Positions 44,125-54,815 are shown, numbered from the stretch's first letter. The stretch: 64,000 bases of DNA from Triatoma infestans (GCA_011037195.1 JAAEAF010003529.1:1-64000), one strand, 5' to 3'. A program made the numbers and translations. The notes: a model not told the origin generated them from the letters alone.

Positions 44125-44345
44125 GTCCCGTATGGATGGGGGCTAATAAGACTGAACAAGTTACAAGTATTCCAAAATAAAGTACTGCGCATCGTTTTGG
44201 GAGCACTATGGTTCAAGCGGAACGAACAAATCCATAAGAAGTTGGAAATCCCAAAAATTAAAGATTGCACTCAGATTTCTAAACAAACTGAGCTGAGAAG
44301 CTGAAACAGACCATCAATTCGGACAGAATAACAGCACGATGACTC
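44125..44345 (+). pseudogene. Jockey-type LINE RT C-terminal fragment
   Basis: The frame reads LNKLQVFQNKVLRIVLGALW, then RNEQIHKKLEIPKIKD. This is the conserved thumb segment (L..FQNK.LR.I.GAPWY..N..IH.DL.IP.V) of Jockey-clade elements. It stops soon after, and no 3' end follows. Confidence 0.75.
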
Positions 44346-44397
44346 AAACCGAAATTACTACAAGACCTACTCTAAAATTTATTTATTTATTTTTTTC

Positions 44398-44462
44398 ATT
44401 TTTTTTTAATTTAAAGTGCATCAACATCTATGGTCATTGGCGCCCGAGGTCTTCCCTCAAAA
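44398..44462 (-). mobile_element. SINE tail A, 3' fragment
   Basis: Only the poly(A), the AAGTGCATCAACATCTATGG tail and GGCGCC remain. Confidence 0.65.
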
Positions 44463-44560
44463 TTTATTTATTATGTACATAATAAACGTACATAATAAAT
44501 TTATTTGTTTATTATGTACATAATAAATGTCATTACAAATTTAGTTATTTATTATGTATA
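44463..44560. repeat. Palindromic AT repeat
   Basis: TTTATTATGTACATAATAAA-type palindromes recur three times, the last partial. Confidence 0.7.
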
Positions 44561-44639
44561 TATTTCGTTAGATTATTTATGTATTCAGTTTTGTAAAGTA
44601 GAAATAAGCTGCCGGACAATTTCTGATGTGTTCCAGCTT

Positions 44640-44860
44640 TTTATTAATTTAAGGCGCGTCAACATCTATTGGTCACTGGCGCGCCCGGAGCCTTCTCAGT
44701 GCTTTGCCGGCCTCCGGACAGTGGTCTCTCGTTACAGATAACACTGTCCATCACCAGAGCTCCTAGGAATAAAAAATCTAAGAGCAGCAGCTCGACTCGA
44801 ACCTGGGTCTTCCGCATGGGAGTCTAGTGTGCTAACCACTGAGCTAATCCATTCCCTAAA
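44640..44860 (-). mobile_element. tRNA-derived SINE, tail A
   Basis: Head GGGAATGGATTAGCTCAGTG on the minus strand, then the body with a small deletion, the GGCGCGCC tail and a short A run. Confidence 0.8.
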
Positions 44861-44989
44861 TTTGTGAATAAAACTTGGTATAGTAATTTCCATGGTTACT
44901 AAGTTGCCATGAATTTTCATACTACCTTATTTAGATTTAAGCAGTTTAACGTTAATAAACATATTGATTTCTAAAGATCAGAACTTTAT

Positions 44990-45195
44990 TTTGTTAAATT
45001 GTTTTTAAAGAAGGAATAGATATTTCAAACAAAAGTTATAGCTATTTTTTTTTAATGATTAGTTGATATATTAAATTCGAAGAAAATCGTTGAAGCGTTT
45101 TTTTGAGAAAATCATAAAAAGTGAAAAATATATTTACCCAGCTGATTTTCACTAATACCTAATTGTCTCGTGGGAATACCTAAAGGAAATACTAA
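44990..45195 (+). mobile_element. HINE fragment, left of a nested LTR (continues 45761-45950)
   Basis: TTTCAAACAAAAGTTATAGC, then GAGAAAATCATAAAAAGTG and GGGAATACCTAAAGGAAATA, is family order. After the LTR it resumes with TTTAGCTTTCTGCTATTTTT, a TATATCTATATATA run and GGACTCAGGGACCTCAAAAC. Confidence 0.7.
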
Positions 45196-45760
45196 TATAA
45201 TGGGTATGAGAAGGAGAGAAATGAGTTTATAAGAAGAAATAGACACAAACTGCTAGGACTTCACACGAATATAAAAATTGGAGATTTAGAGTGGGTGAAG
45301 AGAAGGGTAGTAGTTGGTTGCTGACACGTTTTTACTGCTCTATAAACTGTTCTAAAGACTGTCCTCTAGCGCAGCTAGCAGAGTTTCCCACCAGCGCCCG
45401 CTGAAGCGGTTACGTCACCTTAGACAAAAAGACAAATTGCCGCCCCTTAAGAATATATATATATATATAATTTTAGGCGTCTATGCATTTCATACTAGTT
45501 CGAGCTTCGTCTTTTACAAATTCTGCGTTAATTTTTTAATAAAGTGTAAATATGTATTTTTAGCTTTCAACATAAACAATATAAGTACGCTACGCACTGT
45601 CAATTTTTAGCGAACGATAGAATCGATATGTAAAATTTTCTATCAATTAAGTATTTAAGATATCAATATTTTCCTCATACTTACAGCCAAAATGGCGCCC
45701 CGGACAAATGTCCTCTGGGAAGGGATCTCTGCTTTAGATCCCTCTCTTCGATCCTACTAC
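45196..45760 (-). mobile_element. LTR nested in the HINE, 5-bp TSD
   Basis: The minus-strand ends are (T)GTAGTAGGATCG and CCCATTATA. The R-U5 part matches the other LTRs (AAGTCCTAGCAGTTTGTG). ACTAA occurs at 45191-45195 and 45761-45765. The central 45440-45690 part is unlike the other LTRs. ATTTGTCCGGGG and its neighbour form a small palindrome near 45700. Confidence 0.7.
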
Positions 45761-45959
45761 ACTAATATATTTTAGCTTTCTGCTATTTTTTGTTTTTAAA
45801 TTATGCTGACCTTCTGACTTTTATAGACCAATTATATATCTATATATAAAAAAACAACACTTTTTCGGACTCAGGGACCTCAAAACATTTTGGAAATATA
45901 ATATGGTCGCAATACTTAATTTATAGAATTATGAGAAGGTAAAAATAACTGTTGTATTA

Positions 45960-46065
45960 CACGAATATAAAAATTGGAGATTTAGAGTGAGTGAAGAGAA
46001 ATGTAGTAGTTGGTTGCTGACACGTTTTAACTGCTGTTCTAAAGACTGTCCTCTGTAGGTGCTGA
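45960..46065 (-). mobile_element. LTR fragment
   Basis: It repeats 45265-45360 (ACGAATATAAAAATTGGAGA, GGTTGCTGACACGTTT). Confidence 0.7.
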
Positions 46066-46465
46066 TTGTGAATTTTTCTAATCGATTTTTAATTTTTTTA
46101 AAATATTATTGGCAAAGAAATTTAAATTATTATTTGTCTGTTGTAAGTTCCTACATTTAAACAAAAACCTTGAAGGCATTTTGATAGACGTAGGAATGAA
46201 TTTAAAATTGAAATTGTACAATTCAAACTTAGACTACTAAGTTTAGTTTATGTTAGTTCAGCTAGCCTAATTTCCTCTCTATATTAAAGGAAGGGATAAA
46301 TGAAAAAAAATGTCAATGCTCTATGTCTTGATATGGAGTAACCACTAGCACATAACACTTTACTAAAATAATTAATTTGAAATTAACCTTATTAAGCGGC
46401 TGTTTAATATATCCCATGTTTAATTTTTTTAAATTATAATTTATATAATTCTTTTTTGATAAAAA
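46066..46465. other. Unassigned AT-rich stretch
   Basis: No recognised feature. Confidence 0.35.
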
Positions 46466-46469
46466 TATA

Positions 46470-46785
46470 CGTGCAAACACATAACCTCCCGCATACAATC
46501 AACCAGTGTGGTGCGTGACAGAAACTCAAAGTTGAAGGCAACTCTCTACACGTATTGATCACGTTACTTTGACGATGGATGAGAATCGGTCAGAACCAAT
46601 AAAATTAACTATACTATGTCGGATAAAATCATAGATGTTATCTAGCGTGGCGGATCGCAATAGTTCACATTGTCCACTTATTTTTTTATTCTACATAAAA
46701 ATGATTGTGTTTCATTTTTATTGCGAAATTTCTTCATTATAAATCAATTGCTAATTATCACAGTTACAAACATTTTTAGCATAAA
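46470..46785 (+). repeat. Lineage D hammerhead-like repeat, copy 2
   Basis: Same order as 43805-44118. At 46566-46597 the motif TTGACGATGGATGAGAATC joins directly to GGTCAG, so the GAA and half of the ACCGGT palindrome are deleted. Confidence 0.6.
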
Positions 46786-47195
46786 TATTAAGCAAATTAT
46801 TAATATAATATAAAATTTTTTATTTTGTGTTTACAATAGAGAGCTTTGAACTTTTATACCTTGTTTCTTCCTTGACGAGAAGATTTAGAAAATCTGTTGT
46901 GTTCTGTAACTAATTAACTAAATGGTTAAAGTTACCTAAATGGCTAAATTGAAGATATAGACTATAATGGTCCAAGAACAGGTCATATTAAACGCTTTTA
47001 TACAAAAATTATGTTAACATAGATATTGATGCACTAAAAAAAAACTATGAAGTCGATTAATCTGCAAAGGACGTTAGAAAGAAGAATTTCAAATAAAAGC
47101 TGGATACAGTAGATAGAAAGGATAAATAGACAGAGCCAAAATGATTGACAATAATCTGAACACTCTAGGAGTGATAAACTGGAAGAGGGCGGTTT
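46786..47195. other. Unassigned AT-rich stretch
   Basis: No recognised feature. Confidence 0.35.
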
Positions 47196-47199
47196 TGAG

Positions 47200-47507
47200 C
47201 AGATCTTGGAAGTTAGGTTTCTTGGAGGCCAAAGGTCATATCGAGAAATTGAACCTGGGAGAAAGAAAGAAAGAAAGAAAGTAAACTGACTTTTTCCCCG
47301 TATATTATGGAAGAGTAAAAAGACAGGGACTGAGAGAGTGCTCTGATTAGGGCGTGCTTTTAACTGACCACCCAGGAGCCTTTCCGGGTTCCAAAGTTCA
47401 GTTAAGGGACAGGACCTAAGAGGGAAACTCCAACTTGAGGGGTGCCACAACAGACCCATAGGGGTTGCGAAGAGCCTGGAGGCTGGAGAGCCAATCCCCC
47501 AAAGAAT
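47200..47507 (+). pseudogene. LINE 3' UTR relic (same family as 38671-39960)
   Basis: GAGAGTGCTCTGATTAGGGC, AAGGGACAGGACC, GAAACTCCAACTTGAGGGGT and GGAGAGCCAATCCCCC follow the order of the minus-strand copy and end in GAATCTAAT. A GAAA run is present at 47261-47280. The 141-aa minus frame here is a shadow. Confidence 0.7.
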
Positions 47508-47995
47508 CTAATATGAGTTCTCGGATCTGTTTAGAAACAGACTAACATGCGGGATAGGTGGTAATCAAGATAGACTAGATTATGGCATTGCTTGTTGAAA
47601 AATTATTTTGTACTTCATGTTTTGTGGAAATTCACAACTGCAAGACATACGTAACTAAATGCGATAATTTGAAAATGTACATAACTGGATTATTGGATTG
47701 GATAAACAGGCAATTAGGAATATTCTGCTAATGTGATTATTTATAGAACATTACAGTAGATTAGAAAGCCATTTTCGCTTCAGCCGCCAACTGGGATGGT
47801 GTGGGAATAGAATCGATTAATTTTAATGAAATGGTATGAGCTTCTGGGGATGAATGAATCTGGGAAAATCGGTATTTTCTAGATCTCGGATATAGAATGT
47901 TGAGTTCGTTGTGGATAAAACCCTAAGAGCCAATTAAACATTTCAAGCTTGAAGAAATTTTTTTATAACAACCAATAATAATTGCAGTTAGTATG
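47508..47995. other. Unassigned stretch
   Basis: No recognised feature. Confidence 0.35.
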
Positions 47996-47998
47996 AGG

Positions 47999-48640
47999 GA
48001 AGGGATTACCTCAGTGATAGCGCGTTGGACTAGCAATGCGAAGATCCCGGGTTTGAGTCCACTGTTACGCTTAGATTTTTTCTTCTTAAGAGTCTGTAGG
48101 AGTGATCAATAATAAAAGTTAGAATTTATAAAAAAATAAATTATTTTCAGTAGTTACATAAATAAAATAATTTAAATATCGGATGATTGTAATATATAGA
48201 AAAATAAAAGCCAGTGACATGAAATTACGAATTCTGTAAATATTAATCTAGTTGTATATAAAGCTCAAGATCCGCCCTAAAAGGGCGTAGCTCACTAACC
48301 GGGGATGGATAGGTTGTCTGTAACAAGAGATCACTTCCGGAGGCCTTCTATGCATGATAAGACTTGGGCGCCAATGGCCATACAAAGCCATTTTTTCATC
48401 AAGGAAATTTAGAACGCTTTATAGAAATCAGAGAGAACTTTATGGCGAGGTTGGTTTCAAGTCTGTGTTAGCTGATGTAGATTCTGATAAATCTTATGCC
48501 AAGCCATATCCAAGTTAACGAACTTTTGTTGACGTTCAGAAGCGTAGTCGGTTTGGGCAAATGGGTAGGAAGTTTCTATGAGTGTTGTTACAAGCATTTG
48601 TTTTTATTTATTTATTTTCTCCATAATGTAACCAATGTGT
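47999..48640 (+). repeat. SINE with ~190-bp internal insert, copy 2 of a duplicated segment
   Basis: It keeps the tRNA-like head (GGGATTACCTCAGTGATAGC, B box GGGTTTGAGTCC). It then follows 30628-31215 almost base for base, including the insert, the tail A part and about 230 bp of flank. Confidence 0.75.
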
Positions 48641-48647
48641 AGGGGAT

Positions 48648-48737
48648 GACCGGTCGATGACCACAAAAAGAAGCAGGCTATCACGAAAAATGTCTCTGAT
48701 GCTTTCCCCTCTGCGGAACCAACCACAACAACCAAGA
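48648..48737 (+). repeat. Half foldback, lineage A 3' arm
   Basis: It starts within ACCGGTC of the hammerhead and runs to the tail CCAACCACAACAACC. The 5' part is missing. Confidence 0.7.
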
Positions 48738-49140
48738 TATAGAGTGTAGTGCTTGTTGTGTTATAGGGTATAAGTGTGTACAAGGTCCAAAATTACCTCC
48801 TGTGAACGCCTGCAAGTATTATATGTAACCTGTATGTGCTGTATAATAAAGGTTGGTCTTAAGACTTATTCGTCGAAGTTGATGTGGGACTGATTTTTAA
48901 ACTCTTTAAAGTTTATCACGCGACTCAATCTTTAAATTTGATTTAGTGTCTGAATATTAAGACCTAAGGTGGTCGGCTTTTATACAACTTTTCCTACCGC
49001 TAAGGACAGCTTCTAGGCGGGAGATTCGCTGTCGAAGTTGTAGCCCATTCGCCAGTACATTGTACGAACGTGATTAAAGTAGGTAATGCTTAATTGAAGT
49101 GCGCTTAGAAGCTCAAAGGCGGCTCCTCATTGCTGCTGCT
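48738..49140. other. Unassigned, LTR-like composition
   Basis: GTATAATAAAGG near 48850 looks like a polyadenylation signal context. 49035-49060 (GAAGTTGTAGCCCATTCG) resembles part of the 784-bp unit spacer. No element boundary was found. Confidence 0.3.
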
Positions 49141-49147
49141 ATTGAAA

Positions 49148-49998
49148 TATAATGGAGTTGATAAGGAGAGAAATTGGGTTAGATTAATTAGACGAGATAT
49201 GAAGACACTGTTATAATATGGCTATAAGCTTACACAAACTGCACTGGACTGTAATAATTTTATAGAATAAAGGAGTAGAGTAGATTATTTATCATCTGGA
49301 GATTCCTGATATTTACAGGATTTGCCGTATTGCATTTATTTGAGAGGTGCGTGATCGCCTCATCGGCTGCCTTTTGCTGACCATCAATAGTATAAGTTGC
49401 CATATTCTTAATTTTCGATAAGCGTTCTTTCAACACTAATAAATTACCGCCTATTGGGAGATTATGTTTTTTGAGTTCTTCAATGATATCGGCTCTTTTC
49501 ATAAAAAAAAAGTCGATAAGATTTTAAATGTAAAAAGAATTGAGTGTAAAAAATGAAATATAAATAAGTAAAAATGAAATATAGATAAGTAATGAAATAA
49601 ATATATGTACATCTGAAAAACTGAAAGAAATGACTTACCTTTATCTTCGAAAATGTTGAAGCTGAAGCGGGATTCTCAAACGCTGCCACCAATATAATGG
49701 AGTTGCTGAGGAGAGAAATTGGGATTGATTAATTAGACGAGATGTGAAAACACTGTTATAATATGGCTATAAGCTTACACAAACTGCACTGGACTTGTAA
49801 TGATTTTATAAAATAAAGGGTTAGAGTAGAGTTATGACACGATGCAATGTATATGGTTGAATCTGATAGATAGATGTCTAAATCTCTCACTGGCTTATAT
49901 ACAGGTTCTCCCCACTCTAGCCTGCTTAAGTCAGAGAGTACCCGGGAGACTCTGTTTTCTCTCGGTCGGACTTGTGTTCTCTCTCTCTTGCCGTTACA
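49148..49998 (-). mobile_element. Internally deleted LTR retrotransposon with 5-bp TSD
   Basis: On the minus strand the 5' LTR is 49998-49693 (TGTAACGG...CCATTATA, TATATAAG box, AATAAA). A PBS-like TGGTGGCAGCGTTTGAG (49691-49675) lies one base after it. A splice-donor-like GGTAAGT sits near 49637-49643. The gag start is at 49502, and then only the R-U5 part of the 3' LTR remains (about 49290-49148). TGAAA (minus TTTCA) flanks at 49143-49147 and 49999-50003. Pol is entirely missing. Confidence 0.85.
49260..49502 (-). pseudogene. Gag N-terminus with SAP-like motif, truncated
   Basis: The frame starts MKRADIIEELKKHNLPIGGN and continues LLVLKERLSK. This matches the helix-extended loop-helix pattern of SAP domains (ELKK..LP..G....L..RL). 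After about 70 residues it runs into LTR sequence (SFIL is encoded there), so gag is cut off by the internal deletion. In retroelements such an N-terminal SAP-like segment may bind nucleic acid. That function is inferred. Confidence 0.6.
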
Positions 49999-50124
49999 TG
50001 AAACTATTGAGTCCAGTTTTTGTGTGGCGAATTTAATGGTAGATTGCATTCTCCATCCTATGGTTCACTCTGAAAATACCTCTTTCTTCAGAGTTATATG
50101 GTAGAATTCTTTGAACTTGTAAGC

Positions 50125-50437
50125 TATAATAGGTTTGAGAAGGAGAGAACTTGGACTAATTAGATAAATAAACTAGAAGTAAAGCTGAACACTGTATAAT
50201 AGAAAAGTAGCCAAATTGCCTGGACTTTACACTAATTCATATAAATATTTAAAGAGAAAGGTTGATGACGCGTTGTGACTGCTGTATGAAGTCTGCTGCA
50301 AGACTGTTGGTAGACTCACTCCTATGGCTGACACAGCTGTATTTAAACAGTTTCTCCCACTCTAGTCTGGCCTAAACTAGAGAGTGATCCTGTCTCTCTC
50401 TCTCTTCTTTGGATCCCTCTCTTTGGATCCTATTACA
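50125..50437 (-). mobile_element. Solo LTR, related subfamily, 5-bp TSD
   Basis: On the minus strand TGTAATAGGATCC...CCTATTATA has nearly complementary ends. It has TTTAAATA in place of TATATAAG. TAAGC is repeated at 50120-50124 and 50438-50442. Confidence 0.85.
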
Positions 50438-50442
50438 TAAGC

Positions 50443-51245
50443 CCTCATGACGCTAGGAAAACTGACTCATGCTAAGGTTGGAAGGTAATCACTTAAAAAA
50501 AAAATATCTCGTAATCTTTTTAAGGTGGAGTGACGTCAATGTAAGTTTAGGCAGGACAATTAGAAATCAATTCTCAAGTCGAACTACTTCCTTATAATGT
50601 CATCAGAATTAGCTTATCATTTTTTTTCAAATCCCACTCTAGTAGGAGAGGTTAACATTTAGAGGCCAGATACCCAGTACTTCTGAACTTTGTAGTATTT
50701 AAAATACTATCTTCACTTCGAGTATTGTTTTGGGTCTTAAACCCTTATATTGTAATTATTAAAACTTACCGTATGACTTCCCTAGTTCAAGTTATTTATA
50801 CGGAAAGGGCCTTGCAATATACTAACAATAAAAGTCATGGGAAAAATAAAAAAGGGGAAATTGATTTGTGAACTTTCAAATAGATCATGATGAAATTTTA
50901 AGGGCATTAGGAGTCCTCCATGTGTTTTATTCAGTACAAAGATATCAGTTCATTGAATATTCCTTTTATAGTGAAGAAATGAAATATATATATATATATC
51001 CCTTTGATTTCGATCTTAAGGATATGTAAAACAAAACTTGTTTTTAAAGAGAATTCGTAAAATGTTTTCAATAATATTTGAAGATGGTTAGTTTTGCTAT
51101 AGTACCGGATAATATTATGTATACATAAAAAATTTGATATTATTTGATGCCTAGAATTTTTTTCTTAAGTTTTCCATGGTACGACAAGGTGTTGAATGAG
51201 TCTAAAGAATTTTCATCTGGATTTTTAATTCTATGTTTTCTCAAG
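50443..51245. other. Unassigned stretch
   Basis: No recognised gene or repeat. Confidence 0.4.
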
Positions 51246-51249
51246 TCTT

Positions 51250-51812
51250 TTATAAAATAAATTTGCTCTAAAACACTCATTCGACTTTCTTTTTTGCAAA
51301 TTTAACAGTTTTGATGTATCTTGTTCTGAAAATGTATATATGTGCATCCAAAATAATAAACGTTCTACTTCTGGTACACTGATTTTCTTCAAACTACAAT
51401 TATTGGACACTTATAAATTTCTTATTAATATTGATTATAAAGACGATATAAGAGATGATAACATGAATAATCGTATAATATGATAAATTAAAATGGCCCT
51501 TGGGGCAGTGGAAAGCTTAACGTCACCCCATCCCAAAATCCTACTAAAATAAATTTACTCGGAAAAATATTACAAATTTCAATTCCTTTTATGGATTTCT
51601 TGATATACGAAATTTAAAGAAAATCGTTAGAGTCATTTTCGAGTAAATCGCAAAATCAAAGTGAAAAATCTATAAAGTGATCCACTTTCTAGTGGATCGA
51701 TTTTAACCAAATAACTTATTGTCGCGTCCAATACCAAATACTAAATTTCAGTTTTCTATTTCTAAGTTATTCGACGTGATCGCAATACATCGACTTATTA
51801 AGAGAAAGTAAT
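51250..51812 (+). mobile_element. HINE-like element, degenerate
   Basis: CATTCGACTTTCTTTTTTGC, CTACTTCTGGTACACTGATT, TTTAAAGAAAATCGTTAGAG and GATCGCAATACATCGACTTA occur in family order. Confidence 0.6.
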
Positions 51813-52200
51813 ATATAACAAAAATTTATTGAGTATAATTTGCAAAAAAACTAAGTTCTGTACGATTTTTTGAATTACTACTGTAGATGCTTGCAATGCC
51901 AAATCCACGGCAACCTAAGAAACCCATGTCGGTCAGTGTTATAATAATGTGTGGTAAATATGTGTGCGTATGCTAGTGAGCTAGTGTTTGTGCCCGTGGA
52001 CACGCTAAATCAAATAGTTACAGACTTCAATTCATCAGCAGGCCTTATGAGAATTGTATGAATGTTGAAGGTGTCAGTGTAAGAAATGTTGTCCATTTTG
52101 TTAGACGGGGATACTTGCAGGGACGCCGAGTTCCCAGAAAAAAAGGCTGATACGATCCCCTCCACCCCTAGAGAACTCATTGCTTTAAAAAGAATAAAAA
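51813..52200. other. Unassigned stretch
   Basis: The 71-aa minus frame at 52010-52225 is unrecognised. Confidence 0.35.
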
Positions 52201-52207
52201 AAAAAAT

Positions 52208-52882
52208 CTGGTGTGAAACACACACAACTTTCTCTTACTAAATTATAATTGATAAATTTTATAGTTTGTGTACCAAATTTAATGAAATTCGTTGAAAACT
52301 GAAAAAAACTGTCCAGTAAAAGCGCACTTCCGGTTTACTAATTTTCTTGAAACTCGGAATTTTGGTCATCTATTTATTTCCAATTAATTTTGTTTGGATG
52401 ATAGAATTGTATAATCAAGTATGATAGTACTTTAGAGAAAAACATAACCCCACCCCCTCTTCCAAAAGTGCCCTTAAATGAATTTTCCCAGAGAAATGTT
52501 TTAGATAAAAATTGTAGATCTTTGTATGTTTAGTATATGTAGGAAGTTTCAAGAAAATCGTCGGAGCCATATTTGAGAAAAACGCAAAAAGTAATAAAAC
52601 CAACTAGTAATGTGGTATGTACTTCTGGTTGAGGAATTTTGATAGGTAACGTACTGTCAGATCCCATGGTGATAGCTAAACGGAATATCAAGTTTCAACT
52701 TTCTACGGTTTTTCGTTTTTGAGCTATGCTGTTCACTTACACATACACACACACACAGACCATTTGCTAAAAACCACTTTTTTGGACTCAGGGGACCTCA
52801 AAACGGATATTTCCGGTGAAAACTCGATATTGAAAATTTTACACGTCTATAATACTTCCTCTTACTAGGAGTAAGAGAAAGT
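52208..52882 (+). mobile_element. HINE-like element, full with two blocks
   Basis: It runs from TCTGGTGTGAAACACACACA to the hairpin CTCTTACT-AGG-AGTAAGAG. Blocks lie at CACTTCCGG (about 52327) and TACTTCTGG (about 52619), and a short CA run near 52746. Confidence 0.9.
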
Positions 52883-52934
52883 AATAAACCAACTGGTAAA
52901 TGCATAGTTCAATAGTGAAAACCAACGAAATGGG

Positions 52935-53150
52935 AGGGGTCGTGAATAGTTCAGTGTTTGCGCACCGGATTCGAGTCCAGCAGTGCTGTGCTTAGGCTTT
53001 CTCTCGCCCCAGAAGCCTCTAAAGTACACGGTCCTGTGATGGGCAATGTTGTCTGTAAAGAGAGGAACACTGATCGGAGTATGGTTTTGCACTGAAAAGG
53101 CCATGGAACGCACATGTCCTAGATGGTGACGTGCCTTAATATACAAATAA
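52935..53150 (+). mobile_element. tRNA-derived SINE, degenerate
   Basis: The head is damaged (GTGAATAGTTCAGTGTTTGC), the B box ATTCGAGTCC is kept, the body follows, and tail A survives as GGTGACGTGCCTTAA. Confidence 0.7.
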
Positions 53151-53291
53151 TAATGCAATGATTTTTCGTTTTGTTCAGTTTTCAGCATTTTCTCTTAAAA
53201 ATTCCAACGATTTTCGTAGGACTTGATGTATTTCGTAAATGTATAAGTCTTTTATTTCAGACTTGAAAGCCTGTTTTTTTTTTATTGCTAG

Positions 53292-53444
53292 CTGCCCTTC
53301 TTGTCGCAGTTCTCTCATCTTATCTATCTCTCACATCTCCAACTAGAGCTGTAAACTCCTTCAATTTTAATTCAAATACTGGAACCTGCATTGTAAATCT
53401 GACCCTGACCATGTGCACTAAAGACAAAAGCTCAAGTATTTTAG
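53292..53444 (+). CDS. Candidate internal exon of a host gene, extracellular-type peptide
   Basis: It is preceded by a T-rich tract and TTGCTAG|CT, with an alternative in-frame acceptor CGCAG at 53309. It ends AG|GTAAAC at 53445. One frame is open throughout, with the others stopped: AALLVAVLSSYLSLTSPTRA, NSFNFNSNTGTCIVNLTLTM, then CTKDKSSSIL. At 153 bp (or 135 bp) it is a phase 1-1 symmetric exon. Features are a hydrophobic start, two cysteines, an NLT sequon and S/T/N richness. It matches no repeat here. The family is not recognised. It may be a chance frame. Confidence 0.35.
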
Positions 53445-53445
53445 G

Positions 53446-54230
53446 TAAACCATAGCCTCTTTGGCTCTGTACGTATAATTTAAAATCTGGTATTTATTTT
53501 TTAGAAATCCTAATTTCTTTTTAATACAAAGACCAAAAATAAATCAATAAATAATATAATAGAACACATGATTAAAAATTTATTAGAATGAATACCTCCT
53601 ATATAAGGGACTCACCTAATTAATTTCGAATTTAAATTAAATTCCATTCATTTAGTCACTAATTAAAATTTAATTAGGAAAATTCTTTTTAACCTATAGG
53701 TTCACGGTTATGAATGAAAATAATTTTAAAAATACAATACAAATTTAGATTTTTCCCACTTCGAACATATTATATTTGCAAAGCTTTTGTATTTTAATAA
53801 GTTTATTAAAAAAAGGATTAACCGGGTAGATGATCGGATTTGGGTTCCTTTATCCCCAGTATCCTAAAATAATTTGACTTTTATATAGTGATTAATTTCT
53901 TAATATAAACGAAAAAAGGTAAGAAAATTAACTGAGATATTATCCATCCTAGCATATACTTCTTCTTTTTATTAATTCTGGCTGGTTTCGGATTTTCCAT
54001 TATTAAAAGAGTGTGATTCATCAAGTTCGTACAATTACAAAGTGTTTCCTTTAAAAGCTGCGCTGATTGATTGAATGATTCAATCAGTCATTTATGACAG
54101 AAATGTTGTAGATAGAAGAGCACCATCTTTATAAGAACCCATACTTTGACGAATAGAAGCAATATTTAGCAGAAATTCGATATTATTCAGGGAGTAGCAC
54201 TTGAATTTGGATCATTTACGAGTATAAAGA
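53446..54230. other. Unassigned AT-rich stretch with a lineage D hammerhead relic
   Basis: At 53974-54005 the minus strand reads AATGGAAAATCCGAA-ACCAGC-C, like the 38.5 kb motif. Otherwise nothing was recognised. Confidence 0.4.
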
Positions 54231-54234
54231 AAAC

Positions 54235-54635
54235 ATTAAAGAATTTTAGCCAACGTTTCGATTATTTTATCAAATCTTAAGCAAGACTTTATCTAAACTA
54301 GTTTTTTAATTTTTTGTTTAACATATCACTGAATTTATGAATTTAAAAAACATAATTGACTATCAAAAAAAAAACAAAAATTTGTGTAAGACTGATGTAG
54401 CTGATACTTCATAATTCATTTATTGTTCGTTTTACTGTAGTTCATTGTTTAAGTTTATTAAATTTGTTTTTGGTTTATTTTAGTAATTTTTTCAAAGACA
54501 CATATGTTTTTTTAAATTCATAAATTCAGTGTAGTATTAAATGAAATAATTATAAAAAAATCTAGATAAAGCCCCGATGAATACTTAATAAAATACTCGA
54601 AACATTGGCTAAAGTTTAATATTTTCTTATAACGG
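54235..54635. repeat. Foldback with two hammerhead-like motifs, lineage E
   Basis: GAATTTTAGCCAACGTTTCG (minus-strand motif, CTTAAGA core, GAA-ACGT-T) is mirrored by 54574-54615. That copy has CCGATGA, an AATAAA-containing loop, then GAA, ACAT, TGGCTAAA. Both cores carry one substitution. The arms include TTTAGATAAAG and its inverse. Confidence 0.55.
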
Positions 54636-54658
54636 ACCCACACTCAAGGATGATCTGC

Positions 54659-54815
54659 ATAATGGAGTTGTGAGGAGAGAAATTAGGTTTGATTAAATGA
54701 ACGAGATATGAAGACACTAATATAATGTAGCTAAGTTTATACTAACTGCACTGGACTTTATAATGAAAATAATAGAATGAATGGTGTGAGTAGAGATATG
54801 ACATTATGAATTTTT
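54659..54815 (-). mobile_element. LTR fragment (R-U5 part)
   Basis: It matches 49148-49290 (CATAATGGAGTTG, ACTGCACTGGACTT, AGAGATATGACA). Confidence 0.75.
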
